13,286 nt of DNA from Chitinophagaceae bacterium (GCA_009996555.1 JAACZX010000464.1:1-13286), one strand, 5' to 3'. Counted from the stretch's first letter, positions 1-7,011 are shown. The notes: a model not told the origin generated them from the sequence alone. Numbers and translations: made by a program.

Positions 1-192
1 TCAAACCTATGGCCAGAGGCTTTGAAAAGGCGAATTAATGAGGGGACGGCATCTTGTATTCATGTACCCTTTAAAAAAGAACCACTGAAAGACGCAATTT
101 CCCAATTTAAACAAGACAATAAACCTAAAGGTGGCGGCTTAGGAGTCTATTCCAAAGAAGCATACAGAGAATTTGGTATAACAATCCCTTAA
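1..192 (+). CDS. 3' end of an unrecognised protein gene (partial)
   Basis: An open frame runs from the first base of the window to a TAA at 190-192, giving the last 63 residues of a protein whose start lies outside. The fragment is basic and ends with a Gly-Gly-Gly-Leu-Gly-Val-Tyr segment followed by SKEAYREFGITIP. Codon use is ordinary and there are no internal stops, which argues for a real gene end. I do not recognise a family. It lies 173 bp upstream of the retron effector on the same strand. No strong terminator is visible between them, only a small inverted repeat at 214-226 (AAATCC-C-GGATTT), so read-through into the retron cannot be excluded. Confidence 0.55.
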   Translation, partial: SNLWPEALKRRINEGTASCIHVPFKKEPLKDAISQFKQDNKPKGGGLGVYSKEAYREFGITIP

Positions 193-365
193 AAAATGGA
201 AAAAAGTAATCTTAAATCCCGGATTTGACAATCAAAAGTATTAGCTATGTACAAACATCAGCAGGAGATCCATCTGACATCTAATTTTAAATTTTAGTTC
301 ATAACTTCAACGCAAGTTTTGAATTGTGCATTAAGCAAGAAGCTCAGATTAATTAAAGCAACAAT

Positions 366-1250
366 ATGAGAGATGATAAATCTATACAAGATGAAATTTA
401 TACAAAACTCTACAAGAGAGATGTAGATTATTCATTGAACATTTTTTTATGCGGGGCTGACACAACAAAAAAGGATACAATAAGAGATTTATTAAATACT
501 GAATTTAAAAAAGATGCAAAGTTCAACGCTGTATATCCCGAATTTATTTTTTCAAGTCTTTATGGAAAAGGAGGCAGTAACCTTTTAGAGCTTGAAGATG
601 AATTAGCCAATTACGTCGATGTAATTATTTTACCATTAGAAGGTATCGGAACTTTCTGTGAGTTAGGAGCTTTTGCAGTAAATAAAAGCCTCCTTCCTAA
701 AATCATTGCCATAAACAATCTTAAATATAAGAGTAATAAAAGCTTCATTAATTTAGGTCCAATTGATTTAATAAAATCCAACAACCCTAACAACCTGATT
801 TTTTATACTGAAAAAAGGGAGAAGGAAATCGTAAACAAAGTAGTTGAAAGGGTACGCCTAAAAAAATATGAGAAGAGGTTATCCTACGATTTAGAAAACA
901 TTTTTAACCTTTCCAGATATATCCTGTACTTGATTGCAATTTTTCAACCAGTTAGCAAAGACGAAATTGCAAAACTCATAAAATTATTTGATAAAGGAGC
1001 TGTTAAAACCAAGTATATAGATTCTGCTTTACAAATATTAACACAAAAAAATCGCATTGAATTAGACATAGATACAAAAATGGAAAACATATTTTCTTTG
1101 AGCGAGGATGGACACAAGTACGTTTATGAGGAGTTAATAACTAAGCTCAAAGTAAAAAAAGATTTCACTACCATAAGAAGCATAATAATTAACGATAGGC
1201 ATAAATTAAAAAAAAGATACTTGAGCAAGGATAAAGAACTTTTAGTATAA
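366..1250 (+). CDS. Retron effector, nucleoside deoxyribosyltransferase-like with C-terminal winged-helix region (Ec86/St85 type)
   Basis: This 294-residue protein is the likely toxic arm of the retron. The N-terminal half looks like the nucleoside deoxyribosyltransferase/TIR-like fold. Residues 25-30 (NIFLCG) are a first beta strand and glycine turn. Residues 85-104 (DVIILPLEGIGTFCELGAFA) match the nucleotide-binding strand, with the Gly-Thr-x-x-Glu-Leu-Gly-Ala-x-Ala signature holding the presumed catalytic Glu99. Residues about 175-294 are helical and basic, with a segment (SKDEIAKLIKLF...ALQILTQKNRIEL...FSLSEDGHKYV) that reads as a winged-helix nucleic-acid-binding domain. This two-domain layout is that of the effector of type II-A retrons such as Ec86. 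By family knowledge, the RT-msDNA complex holds the effector inactive until phage disturbs it. The ATG at 366 is the first good start. The last nine codons also encode the a1 arm of the retron RNA. Confidence 0.85.
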   Translation: MRDDKSIQDEIYTKLYKRDVDYSLNIFLCGADTTKKDTIRDLLNTEFKKDAKFNAVYPEFIFSSLYGKGGSNLLELEDELANYVDVIILPLEGIGTFCELGAFAVNKSLLPKIIAINNLKYKSNKSFINLGPIDLIKSNNPNNLIFYTEKREKEIVNKVVERVRLKKYEKRLSYDLENIFNLSRYILYLIAIFQPVSKDEIAKLIKLFDKGAVKTKYIDSALQILTQKNRIELDIDTKMENIFSLSEDGHKYVYEELITKLKVKKDFTTIRSIIINDRHKLKKRYLSKDKELLV

Positions 1251-1380
1251 GGAAAACCATTAATAGTTTGTTGCTTCGACAAGCTGGTTTAAGCTGACAT
1301 TTTTACGATAATTTAAAAGGTAAAATTTTCGCAAATTTCACCTTTCAACTTATCTAAGTAAAAGTTTTTTTCCTTGCTCA
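1222..1380 (+). ncRNA. msr-msd: Retron msr-msd RNA (type II-A, Ec86-like)
   Basis: This is the template and primer RNA of the retron, placed between effector and RT and overlapping the effector's 3' end. Arms a1 (1222-1244) and a2 (1359-1380) form a 22-bp helix: TGAGCAAGGA with its complement, then, past one bulged T (1232), AAAGAACTTTTA with its complement, including one G-U pair. G1245 follows a1 directly (UUUUA-G) and is the candidate branch guanosine for 2'-5' priming. The msr hairpin is 1254-1290: AAACCA/TGGTTT, a 6-nt bulge, GTTTG/CAAGC, and the 9-nt loop UUGCUUCGA. From memory, the second msr hairpin of Ec86 has loop UUGUUUCGG, which differs at two positions. The msd hairpin is 1307-1354. 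The fold was made by hand; exact RNA ends and the msDNA length are inferred. Confidence 0.85.
1307..1354 (+). other. msd: msd hairpin of the retron RNA
   Basis: This long inverted repeat has arms 1307-1328 and 1333-1354 and a 4-nt loop (TCGC). Every base pairs across the axis except three mismatches (1312/1349, 1315/1346, 1322/1339), giving a stem of about 19 pairs over 22 positions. It lies in the 3' half of the retron RNA, the part that is reverse transcribed, so the cDNA should carry the same hairpin. Its base is 4 nt from the a2 arm. The stem is A/T-rich like the surrounding genes. Confidence 0.8.
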
Positions 1381-1393
1381 TTTTTAAATTCAA

Positions 1394-2278
1394 ATGAAAA
1401 AATTTGAGCAGTTTGCTAAAGAGATTGGCTTTAATCAGCAAGTTTTAGACAATTATGTAACATTTGCCGATGCACATTATAATACGTTTTACATTACAAA
1501 AAAGAAAAAATCTAAAAAGCGAAAAATAGATTATCCATCAAAAGAATTAAAAGCAATTCAAAGGTGGATTTTAGCCAACTATTTAAACTCGCTTCCTGTA
1601 AGCGCAAGAGCTAACGGATTCATTCAAGGAAGGGGGATAAAACGTAACGCTCAATATCATTTAAAAAAATCTTTCCTTTTAATCGTTGATGTTAAAGATT
1701 TTTTTCCAAGTATTTCTCAAAAAAAAATTTACCAATCACTACAAAAATATTTTAAGGACAAGGAGTTTAGCTTAAAACTATCGAAAGTTTGTACTTTTAA
1801 AAGATTTTTACCCCAAGGGGCCCCAACTTCTCCAATGCTTTCTAACATTGTCTTTAAGGATCTTGACGACAAAATCGCAAAATATTGTAATTCCAAACTA
1901 GTAGTTTACTCTCGATATGCAGACGATTTGGTTTTTTCATGCGATACAAGAAGCACTTTGACAGATATATACCTCTATGTTAGAACCATATTAACACAAA
2001 ATGACTTTAAAATAAATGAATCGAAAACGAAGTTTTTATCTGGCCGAGGAAGAATTGTTATTACTGGCATAAATATCAATGAAGGTAAACTTACCGTAAG
2101 GAAAGAAATAAAAAGAAACCTTAGAAGCAATATCTATAACCTCATTATTAAAAAGGACAAAACGATAAAAATAAACTCAGTTTTGGGGTATCTCTCATTC
2201 ATAAAAGATATAGAACCCGAGTATTATACAAAGATTGTGGCATATATTAAACGATTAAAAGGGACATCTGCTATGTAA
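1394..2278 (+). CDS. ret: Retron reverse transcriptase
   Basis: This 294-residue protein, typical in size for a bacterial retron RT, makes the msDNA from the adjacent RNA. The retron-specific NAxxH motif is NAQYH at 85-89. Motif A is LLIVDVKDFFPSI with Asp99. The QGAPTSP block is at 141-147. The catalytic YADD is at 175-178, inside VYSRYADDLVF. The NESKTKF block is at about 208-214, followed by ITG at 223-225, which is the retron VTG motif with a conservative Val-to-Ile change. The C-terminal 70 residues are basic and are the part that binds the msr hairpin in this family. The N-terminus has a run of lysines (KKKKSKKRK, 36-44). The ATG at 1394 lies 13 nt after the a2 arm. All catalytic residues are intact, so the enzyme should be active. 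Confidence 0.95.
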   Translation: MKKFEQFAKEIGFNQQVLDNYVTFADAHYNTFYITKKKKSKKRKIDYPSKELKAIQRWILANYLNSLPVSARANGFIQGRGIKRNAQYHLKKSFLLIVDVKDFFPSISQKKIYQSLQKYFKDKEFSLKLSKVCTFKRFLPQGAPTSPMLSNIVFKDLDDKIAKYCNSKLVVYSRYADDLVFSCDTRSTLTDIYLYVRTILTQNDFKINESKTKFLSGRGRIVITGININEGKLTVRKEIKRNLRSNIYNLIIKKDKTIKINSVLGYLSFIKDIEPEYYTKIVAYIKRLKGTSAM

Positions 2279-2654
2279 TCCATACCTTCGTTTGTTTCTT
2301 CATGAGTCGTTGAAACTGATAAGTGCCATGCTAATAATATTGTTGTTAAGTAAGAAATGACAAATTCGAGTCTGAAGGATATTGTCTACAATCACACTGT
2401 CGTTATCAAATGCAGCGTACATGTTTTTTTAACAAGTTGCATTTATTTTTCTATTTTAGTGCTGATCAGCACTGTGAAACTGCTAACGTGAACACCGGAA
2501 AGCCAGAGCTAACTAAGCTCCATGCAATACCCCGGAATAATTTTATTGCTGCGCAGGATTGTACTACTAATTGAAAATGTATAACAGTAAATAATTTATA
2601 GTCAATTACACTGTTGTTTGTGCTGCTGCTTATAGTTGCATAAATATTAGTGTT
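2279..2654. other. Gap between retron and OLD gene, no gene seen
   Basis: This 376-bp stretch has no plausible open frame on either strand. It holds the 16-bp palindrome at 2458-2473 and a small hairpin at 2506-2520 (GAGCT-AACTA-AGCTC). CCGG occurs on both sides of that hairpin (near 2497 and 2533) and could extend it into a larger fold. The promoter of the OLD gene should lie in the right half, but I see no good TAnnTTTG box. The size of the gap argues against simple co-transcription of the OLD gene with the retron. Confidence 0.6.
2458..2473. repeat. Perfect 16-bp palindrome upstream of the OLD gene
   Basis: AGTGCTGATCAGCACT reads the same on both strands with no spacer. It is about 205 bp upstream of the OLD start and 180 bp after the RT stop. 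It could be a binding site for a dimeric regulator or the base of an RNA hairpin. No T-run follows, so it does not look like a terminator. Confidence 0.7.
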
Positions 2655-2678
2655 GTGCGTAATAAAAAACAGACTCTT

Positions 2679-4505
2679 ATGAAGCTAAAATCCTTGGCAT
2701 TAAATAACTTTCGTGGCTACAGTAAAGAGACTAAGATTGACTTCGAAAATCTGACAACTATCATAGGGAAAAATGATATTGGCAAATCAACTCTTCTTGA
2801 AGCATTGGAAATATTCTTTAATAATCAAACTGTAGTAATCGAACCTGTAGACAAAAACATTCATTCATCTAATGGTTCTGTAGAGATTTCATGTGAGTTT
2901 GCAGATTTGCCAGACCAAATTTCAATAGATAGTTCATCTACTACGACACTCAAAGAAGAATATCTACTATCGTCAGACGAAACATTAGTAATAAAGAAGG
3001 TTTTTGATTGCAGCAAAAAAACACCGACAGTTGACATTTATATAGTTGCCGACCATCCAACTAATTCAGAAGTTTCAAATCTACTTGAACTAAAAGAAAA
3101 GGAACTTCAATCAATAATTAAATCAAAGAGCCTTGATTCAAAATTGAAAGGAAATCCTGAAATGCGAAAGGCAATTTGGTCTTCCATATCTGATTTGGAA
3201 ATCAAAAAAGTTGAAATCCCAATTTCTAAACCCAAAGAGGACGCTAAACGTATTTGGGAGCAAATCGAAATGTACTTACCAATATTTGCATTATTTCAAA
3301 GCGATAGAAATAGTAGCGACACCGATAACGAAGTACAAGACCCAATGAAATCAGCCATAGCTACTGCCTTAGCTGAAGTACAAGAAGATATCGATAGGAT
3401 TCAAAAAAAGGTAAAAGAAAAAGCGGAGGAAATTGCTAACAACACTCATAAAGCACTTGAAACTATTGATAAAAATCTTGCAAACAAGCTGGAACCTAAA
3501 TTTACGCCACCTACACAGGCAAAATGGAATGGCTTATTTTCCATTAAAATGGACACTGATGATGGCATCCCATTAAATAAAAGAGGAAGTGGTGTAAGAA
3601 GAATGATACTTGTAAGCTTCTTCAAGGCAGAGGCAGAACGAAGGCTTAAAACATCATCCAAGAAAAGTATCATATATGGTTTAGAGGAACCAGAAACAGC
3701 ACAACATCCAAATAATCAAAAAATTTTAATTGAGTCTTTTAAATCTCTGGCAAATGAAACAGGTTGTCAAATAATTTTGACAACTCATAGTCCTGGTCTT
3801 GCATCTGAATTACCCATTGAAAGTTTGCGATTTGTAACCAAAAGTGCACAAGGTGAAGTTGAAATTGAAAAAGGGAAGGATATTTTTCCTAAGGTCTCAG
3901 AAGCGTTAGGTGTAACGCCTGACAGTAGAGTAAAAGTACTGATATGTTTAGAAGGCCCAACGGATGTTGACGCAATCAAATGTTTAAGTAAAGCACTTAA
4001 AATAAAATATCCAGAATTACCTGATTTGTCAACAGACGATAGAATAGCTTACGTTTTAATGGGAGGTTCAACATTGAAACATTGGGTCAATAATAATTAT
4101 TTAAGAGGTCTAGGCAGGCCGGAATTTCATCTTTATGACAATGACGTTGGCACATATCAAAATTCAATTGACGAAGTAAACCAAAGAGAAGACAACTCAT
4201 GCGGGTACTTAACTTCAAAATTAGAAATAGAAAGCTATTTGCATTCGCAAGCCATTAAGTATGCCTTTGGCATTGATATTGAGACTCCTGATACTGTAAA
4301 TGCAGACGGAAAAGCGGTTCCAAAAATATTTGCGGAAGCCTATTCATTAAAGGTCGGATTTGATAGCCCTATTAGGGATTCAAAGGCTAAACAGTTTCTT
4401 GCTGAAAGAGCATTTCCAGCAATGACAGCAGAAATGATTGAAGAAAGAGACACCATATTTGAAGTAAAAGGATGGTTTGAAAAAATAAATGAGTTATTAC
4501 AATAA
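2679..4505 (+). CDS. OLD-family ATPase with TOPRIM nuclease domain
   Basis: This 608-residue protein has an ABC-type ATPase followed by a TOPRIM endonuclease domain, the layout of OLD (overcoming lysogenization defect) nucleases. Numbering is from the ATG at 2679. Walker A is GKNDIGKST at 30-38. A long, partly coiled-coil middle (about 130-275) comes next. The signature-like KRGSGVRR is at 301-308, Walker B with catalytic Glu is IIYGLEEPE at 331-339, and the His-loop is TTHSP at 369-372. The TOPRIM part has the metal-binding Glu425 (ICLEGPTD), the DND at 487-489 and the acidic LEIESYL at 515-521. All key residues are present, so a DNA-cleaving anti-phage nuclease is likely. No UvrD-like helicase follows, so it is not Gabija. 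A GTG at 2655 would add eight residues, but MKLKSLALNNFRG is the usual start of the fold, so I prefer the ATG. Confidence 0.9.
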   Translation: MKLKSLALNNFRGYSKETKIDFENLTTIIGKNDIGKSTLLEALEIFFNNQTVVIEPVDKNIHSSNGSVEISCEFADLPDQISIDSSSTTTLKEEYLLSSDETLVIKKVFDCSKKTPTVDIYIVADHPTNSEVSNLLELKEKELQSIIKSKSLDSKLKGNPEMRKAIWSSISDLEIKKVEIPISKPKEDAKRIWEQIEMYLPIFALFQSDRNSSDTDNEVQDPMKSAIATALAEVQEDIDRIQKKVKEKAEEIANNTHKALETIDKNLANKLEPKFTPPTQAKWNGLFSIKMDTDDGIPLNKRGSGVRRMILVSFFKAEAERRLKTSSKKSIIYGLEEPETAQHPNNQKILIESFKSLANETGCQIILTTHSPGLASELPIESLRFVTKSAQGEVEIEKGKDIFPKVSEALGVTPDSRVKVLICLEGPTDVDAIKCLSKALKIKYPELPDLSTDDRIAYVLMGGSTLKHWVNNNYLRGLGRPEFHLYDNDVGTYQNSIDEVNQREDNSCGYLTSKLEIESYLHSQAIKYAFGIDIETPDTVNADGKAVPKIFAEAYSLKVGFDSPIRDSKAKQFLAERAFPAMTAEMIEERDTIFEVKGWFEKINELLQ

Positions 4506-5135
4506 TGTACGAGCGCCCAACCCCATTTAGTCCAAGTATGTTGGGTCTATAACATTCAAACTGCTGGCGCAAGAGTTGTGCTGAAGCAACGAGCGTTGAT
4601 TTCTTGTGCCTGAGTTTAGTAATTTCCTGTGGTTACTAATTTAACCCCAACATCCTATTCCAAAATAAGTAACGGTGAGGTACAGGTCGGGAGACCTGCA
4701 CCAGTAGAAGCCGTTTTGCGAAAGCGGGGGTTTCGTGCTTCTATGAAAGTGAAGTACAAGATAGCCCGGATTCCATTCTAGCTGAACTCGGTATTTTGTA
4801 AACCCAGCAACAGCCATACAAGTATAACAGGTGGTGGTGATGCGGTGCTTTAGGAAGGTGAAAAGGGTAAGTGCTGTATGATGGTTGTATGCTTACGGGG
4901 GGCTGTTGCAGGAGACGACGGAGGGGCGAATTGGGTTTACTGTTTTATTGACATTTTGCTATAAAAAGGAGGTTGTGGCGAATGCTGGTGAGCTTTGGCG
5001 GATGAGAGAGTTTAAAGGACTGAGTAGTATTTCGTTTTTATTTAAAAGTTCAACAAAATGGGGTTTCCTGCAACTTTTTAAATTTTTTAGTATTTTGTTA
5101 CAATTATTAGTATTTTTTTAAACCTGAGCAAATAT
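4506..5135. other. Non-coding stretch with hairpins and repeat copy A
   Basis: I see no convincing gene here. Hairpins from left to right: CCCAAC/GTTGGG (4516-4545, 18-nt loop), TTAGTAA/TTACTAA (4616-4639, 10-nt loop), CAGGTC-GGGA-GACCTG (4683-4698), and TAGAAGC/GCTTCTA spanning about 4704-4743. Repeat copy A follows. An open frame at 4885-5121 begins inside repeat copy A and ends in a Phe/Leu-rich A/T tract. It has no visible family and is probably chance. Confidence 0.6.
4757..4930 (+). repeat. Dispersed repeat, copy A
   Basis: This is the first of three diverged copies (A, B, C) in the window. Shared blocks with the other copies are ATAGCC at 4761, CCCAGCAA (4803), GTATAACAGGTGG (4822), TGATGCGGTGCTTTAGG (about 4838), TGTATGATGGTTG (4875) and GGGGGCTGTTGCAGGAGAC (near 4899). 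The distance from ATAGCC to the later TTGC is 145 bp here, 144 bp in copy B and 142 bp in copy C, so the element is collinear in all three. A hairpin precedes it here too (TAGAAGC/GCTTCTA), but with a different sequence from the one in B and C. Confidence 0.8.
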
Positions 5136-5167
5136 TTGGGAATATGGTTATCCTGGAACTATATTTG
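5136..5167 (+). promoter_or_regulatory. Bacteroidota-type promoter of the toxin-antitoxin-chaperone operon
   Basis: TTG at 5136-5138 and TATATTTG at 5160-5167 fit the Bacteroidota consensus (TTG, then TAnnTTTG) with a 21-bp spacer. Transcription would begin close to 5174, inside the palindrome and only about 14 nt before the TTG start codon. Confidence 0.7.
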
Positions 5168-5169
5168 TT

Positions 5170-5187
5170 CTTAACTTATAAGTTAAG
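5170..5187. promoter_or_regulatory. Perfect 18-bp palindromic operator
   Basis: CTTAACTTATAAGTTAAG is a perfect palindrome. It begins two bases after the -7 box and ends on the base before the TTG start codon. A dimeric HTH antitoxin bound here would cover the transcription start, which is the usual autorepression scheme of type II toxin-antitoxin operons. Binding by the 5676-6104 gene product is inferred. Confidence 0.75.
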
Positions 5188-5679
5188 TTGAAAGTTTACT
5201 TTGAAACAATTGAGGAGTTGTGCAGCAGTAAAGTAGACATCTATACCGTACAAATAGGTGATAATGAATTATTTGAGTTTGAAAAGTACTATCAAAAAGA
5301 ATTTCCTGAGCACCGTGAGGAGAGGGATTTTATTGATGCCAAGCTTGAAGAAATAAAAGAAAGAGGTGCGTTACAGCATTATTTTCGCTTTGAAGAAAAT
5401 GCGGTTGCTATGCCAAATGCAGTGCCACAGGAAATTGTGGAATTAAACAGGGACGATCAAGGTATACGATTATACGGCATACGGCTTAGCAGCAATGTAT
5501 TGATCCTTTTAAATGGAGATATTAAAACAAACCAAAATCCCAGGGAATGCCCCAATGTCCGCAACCACTTCTTATTTGCCAACAGATTAGCTGTTTATTT
5601 AACGAATTATATACAGGAAGAGCGAATTGACATTGTTCATTCGAAGCAATGTTTTTCGGGTTTAGAAATTGAAATATGA
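5188..5679 (+). CDS. Putative toxin of a toxin-antitoxin-chaperone module
   Basis: This 163-residue protein is the first gene of a three-gene operon. The N-terminal half is acidic and helical (about 25-70). Residues 93-112 (GIRLYGIRLSSNVLILLNGD) look like two consecutive beta strands with a basic first strand, followed by KTNQNPRECPNVRNHF. This recalls RelE/HigB-type ribonuclease toxins, but I cannot name the family with confidence. The toxin call rests mainly on context: an HTH antitoxin gene overlaps its stop by 4 bp (ATGA) and a SecB-like gene follows. It starts at TTG because an in-frame TAA lies at 5179-5181 and the next Met is too far inside. The operator abuts this start codon, so the leader is very short. 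Alternative: an uncharacterised partner protein that is not a nuclease. Confidence 0.7.
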   Translation: MKVYFETIEELCSSKVDIYTVQIGDNELFEFEKYYQKEFPEHREERDFIDAKLEEIKERGALQHYFRFEENAVAMPNAVPQEIVELNRDDQGIRLYGIRLSSNVLILLNGDIKTNQNPRECPNVRNHFLFANRLAVYLTNYIQEERIDIVHSKQCFSGLEIEI

Positions 5680-6104
5680 AGCTTAAAAATTATAAAGAAC
5701 GTATACAGGCTATCCCTGAAGATGTGCGAAGGGATGCTAAACGCAGTATGGATATACTGGATCGTATCCAGGAATTATTGCATGAAAAATTTGATGGTAA
5801 GCAAAAACTGCTGGCTGAAAGAATGGGTAAGACAGAGGCAGAAGTTTCAAAATGGATCAATGGTAACCACAATTTTACCATGAGGACCATTGCCAAACTG
5901 GAAGCTGCATTTGGTGCTGATATCCTGGCAGTATGTACCAATAAGCATGAAGGAACATTTGAACAGGTGGCACTACAGTATAACCCGGTGCATAAATCAA
6001 TGCAGGTATCGGCAAGTGGTCTTGAAGAAGTATCAAGCGATTACGAACGTGTTGCATTTTCGTCTACTATATTGTCGGGAACACATGAAACAACAGTATC
6101 ATGA
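5676..6104 (+). CDS. HTH (XRE/HigA-like) antitoxin with C-terminal extension
   Basis: This 142-residue protein overlaps the toxin stop by 4 bp. Residues 39-84 form an XRE-type helix-turn-helix: GKQKLLAERMGKTEAEVSKW is helix 2, turn and recognition helix, then INGNHNFTMRTIAKLEAAFG. The N-terminal 35 residues are basic and helical. Residues about 88-142 lie beyond the usual HTH antitoxin length and contain short hydrophobic patches (FEQVALQY, ERVAFSSTIL). In TAC systems a tail in this position is the chaperone addiction (ChAD) segment that SecB-like proteins bind; here that role is inferred from the third gene. The likely DNA target is the palindrome at 5170-5187. Confidence 0.85.
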   Translation: MKLKNYKERIQAIPEDVRRDAKRSMDILDRIQELLHEKFDGKQKLLAERMGKTEAEVSKWINGNHNFTMRTIAKLEAAFGADILAVCTNKHEGTFEQVALQYNPVHKSMQVSASGLEEVSSDYERVAFSSTILSGTHETTVS

Positions 6105-6550
6105 GCGAAGAGAAAAAATTTAATGTTGATCTATTACGCATTGAGAATATTCTTATTAAAAGTGCAGGGATTGAAAACCCTGATAACATATTAGCTTTTG
6201 ACAGCCAGACAATATTTGATATTAACATTACTCTTTCTCCCGGCATAAATGTTGAACACAAGAAGCTAATGCTCATATTTAATTGTGTGGTAACTGCAGA
6301 AACTGCCGGAACAAAAACAAAAGCTTCCTGTAAGTTTGAAATAGCTTATTTCTTTCAGGTCGAAAATCTTAACAACTTAATACAAGCAGGGAAAACAATA
6401 GAAGTAGATGATGACTTAGCCATCAGTGTTGCTAATATTGCTTATTCAACTTCAAGAGGAATTATATTCACACGTTGCCAGGGAACCATTTTCAGCAAAT
6501 TGATTATTCCTGTTGCTTCTAATGATGAGTTGTTGACGTTGATACGATAA
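6101..6550 (+). CDS. SecB-like chaperone of the toxin-antitoxin module
   Basis: This 149-residue protein overlaps the antitoxin stop by 4 bp (ATGA), so all three genes are translationally coupled. Alternating beta strands at about 35-90 (TIFDINITLSPGI, KLMLIFNCVVTAE, CKFEIAYFFQVENL) and the C-terminal part 108-140 (ISVANIAYSTSRG, then IIFTRCQGTIFSKL, then IIPVAS) follow the SecB pattern, in which the segment before the last helix reads roughly N-I-x-x-Y-x-R-x-x-I-x-x-x-x-x-x-G-x-F. Length matches SecB (about 150). It is too diverged and in the wrong context to be the housekeeping export chaperone. In characterised TAC systems such a protein protects the antitoxin from aggregation and proteolysis. 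Recognition is from pattern, not from a profile search. Confidence 0.75.
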   Translation: MSEEKKFNVDLLRIENILIKSAGIENPDNILAFDSQTIFDINITLSPGINVEHKKLMLIFNCVVTAETAGTKTKASCKFEIAYFFQVENLNNLIQAGKTIEVDDDLAISVANIAYSTSRGIIFTRCQGTIFSKLIIPVASNDELLTLIR

Positions 6551-6675
6551 TTGGCAAAGAATTAAATATCTCTTTTTTTCTGTGGGCTCATGGTACGGCC
6601 CTCCCCATCTAGTCCAACCATTTCGTCGGCCCGGGTCTGGCCTTGCCGACCCCGGGAGTTAAGATCAACGTTATT

Positions 6676-6890
6676 TCTCAGAAACGTCTCCAGCACAGGA
6701 CGTTTCGTAACAGAATAGCCCGGCTCCAATTCCAGCCGAACCAGGTATTTTTTTAACCCAGCAAAATCAATACAGGTATAACAGGTGGCGGAGGTGCAGT
6801 GCTTAACGTTCATGAAAAGATCAACTGATGTATGATGGTTAGGTGATGGCGGGGGCGATTGCAGAAGACCCCGGAAGACGAAGGGTGTGC
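6676..6890 (+). repeat. Dispersed repeat, copy B
   Basis: This copy starts with TTTCTCAGAAACGTC and a hairpin GAAACGTC/GACGTTTC (6681-6706, 10-nt loop). Then come ATAGCC (6715), CCCAGCAA, GTATAACAGGTGG, GTGCAGTGCTT and a 20-bp stretch (6837-6856, GGTTAGGTGATGGCGGGGGC) that is identical to copy C at 9079-9098. It lies between the TAC operon and the Imm26-like gene. Confidence 0.85.
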
Positions 6891-6960
6891 TTTACGAGTC
6901 GGTGGGCCACCCATGAAGAAAAGCGGGTGACTCACCGTGTGGGCTGCGGGGTTTTTCTCA

Positions 6961-6987
6961 GAAATGTCTTCCGCAGAGGGACGTTTC
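6961..6987 (+). repeat. Isolated hairpin of the repeat family
   Basis: GAAATGTC...GACGTTTC around the loop core TTCCGCAGAG, preceded by TTTTTCTCA. This repeats the leading hairpin of copies B and C without the body of the repeat. One base pair has changed to a T-G wobble, so the fold is kept. Confidence 0.7.
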
Positions 6988-7011
6988 GCTATCATGTTGA
7001 AGTGGAATTAC

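Noticed and set aside
2655..2678. Upstream GTG start for the OLD gene
   Set aside because: It adds eight basic residues before MKLKSLALNNFRG, which already matches the usual start of the ATPase fold. The ATG at 2679 is preferred.
2679..4505. Gabija (GajAB) system
   Set aside because: The OLD-like protein fits GajA in outline, but no UvrD-like helicase gene follows. Downstream is 680 bp of non-coding repeat sequence.
1394..4505. Eco8-type retron (RT plus OLD effector)
   Set aside because: The RT is preceded by an NDT-like effector and the RNA matches the Ec86 type. The OLD gene is 376-400 bp away, so it is treated as a neighbour.
4885..5121. 78-residue open frame
   Set aside because: It starts inside repeat copy A and ends in a Phe/Leu-rich A/T tract; no family features.
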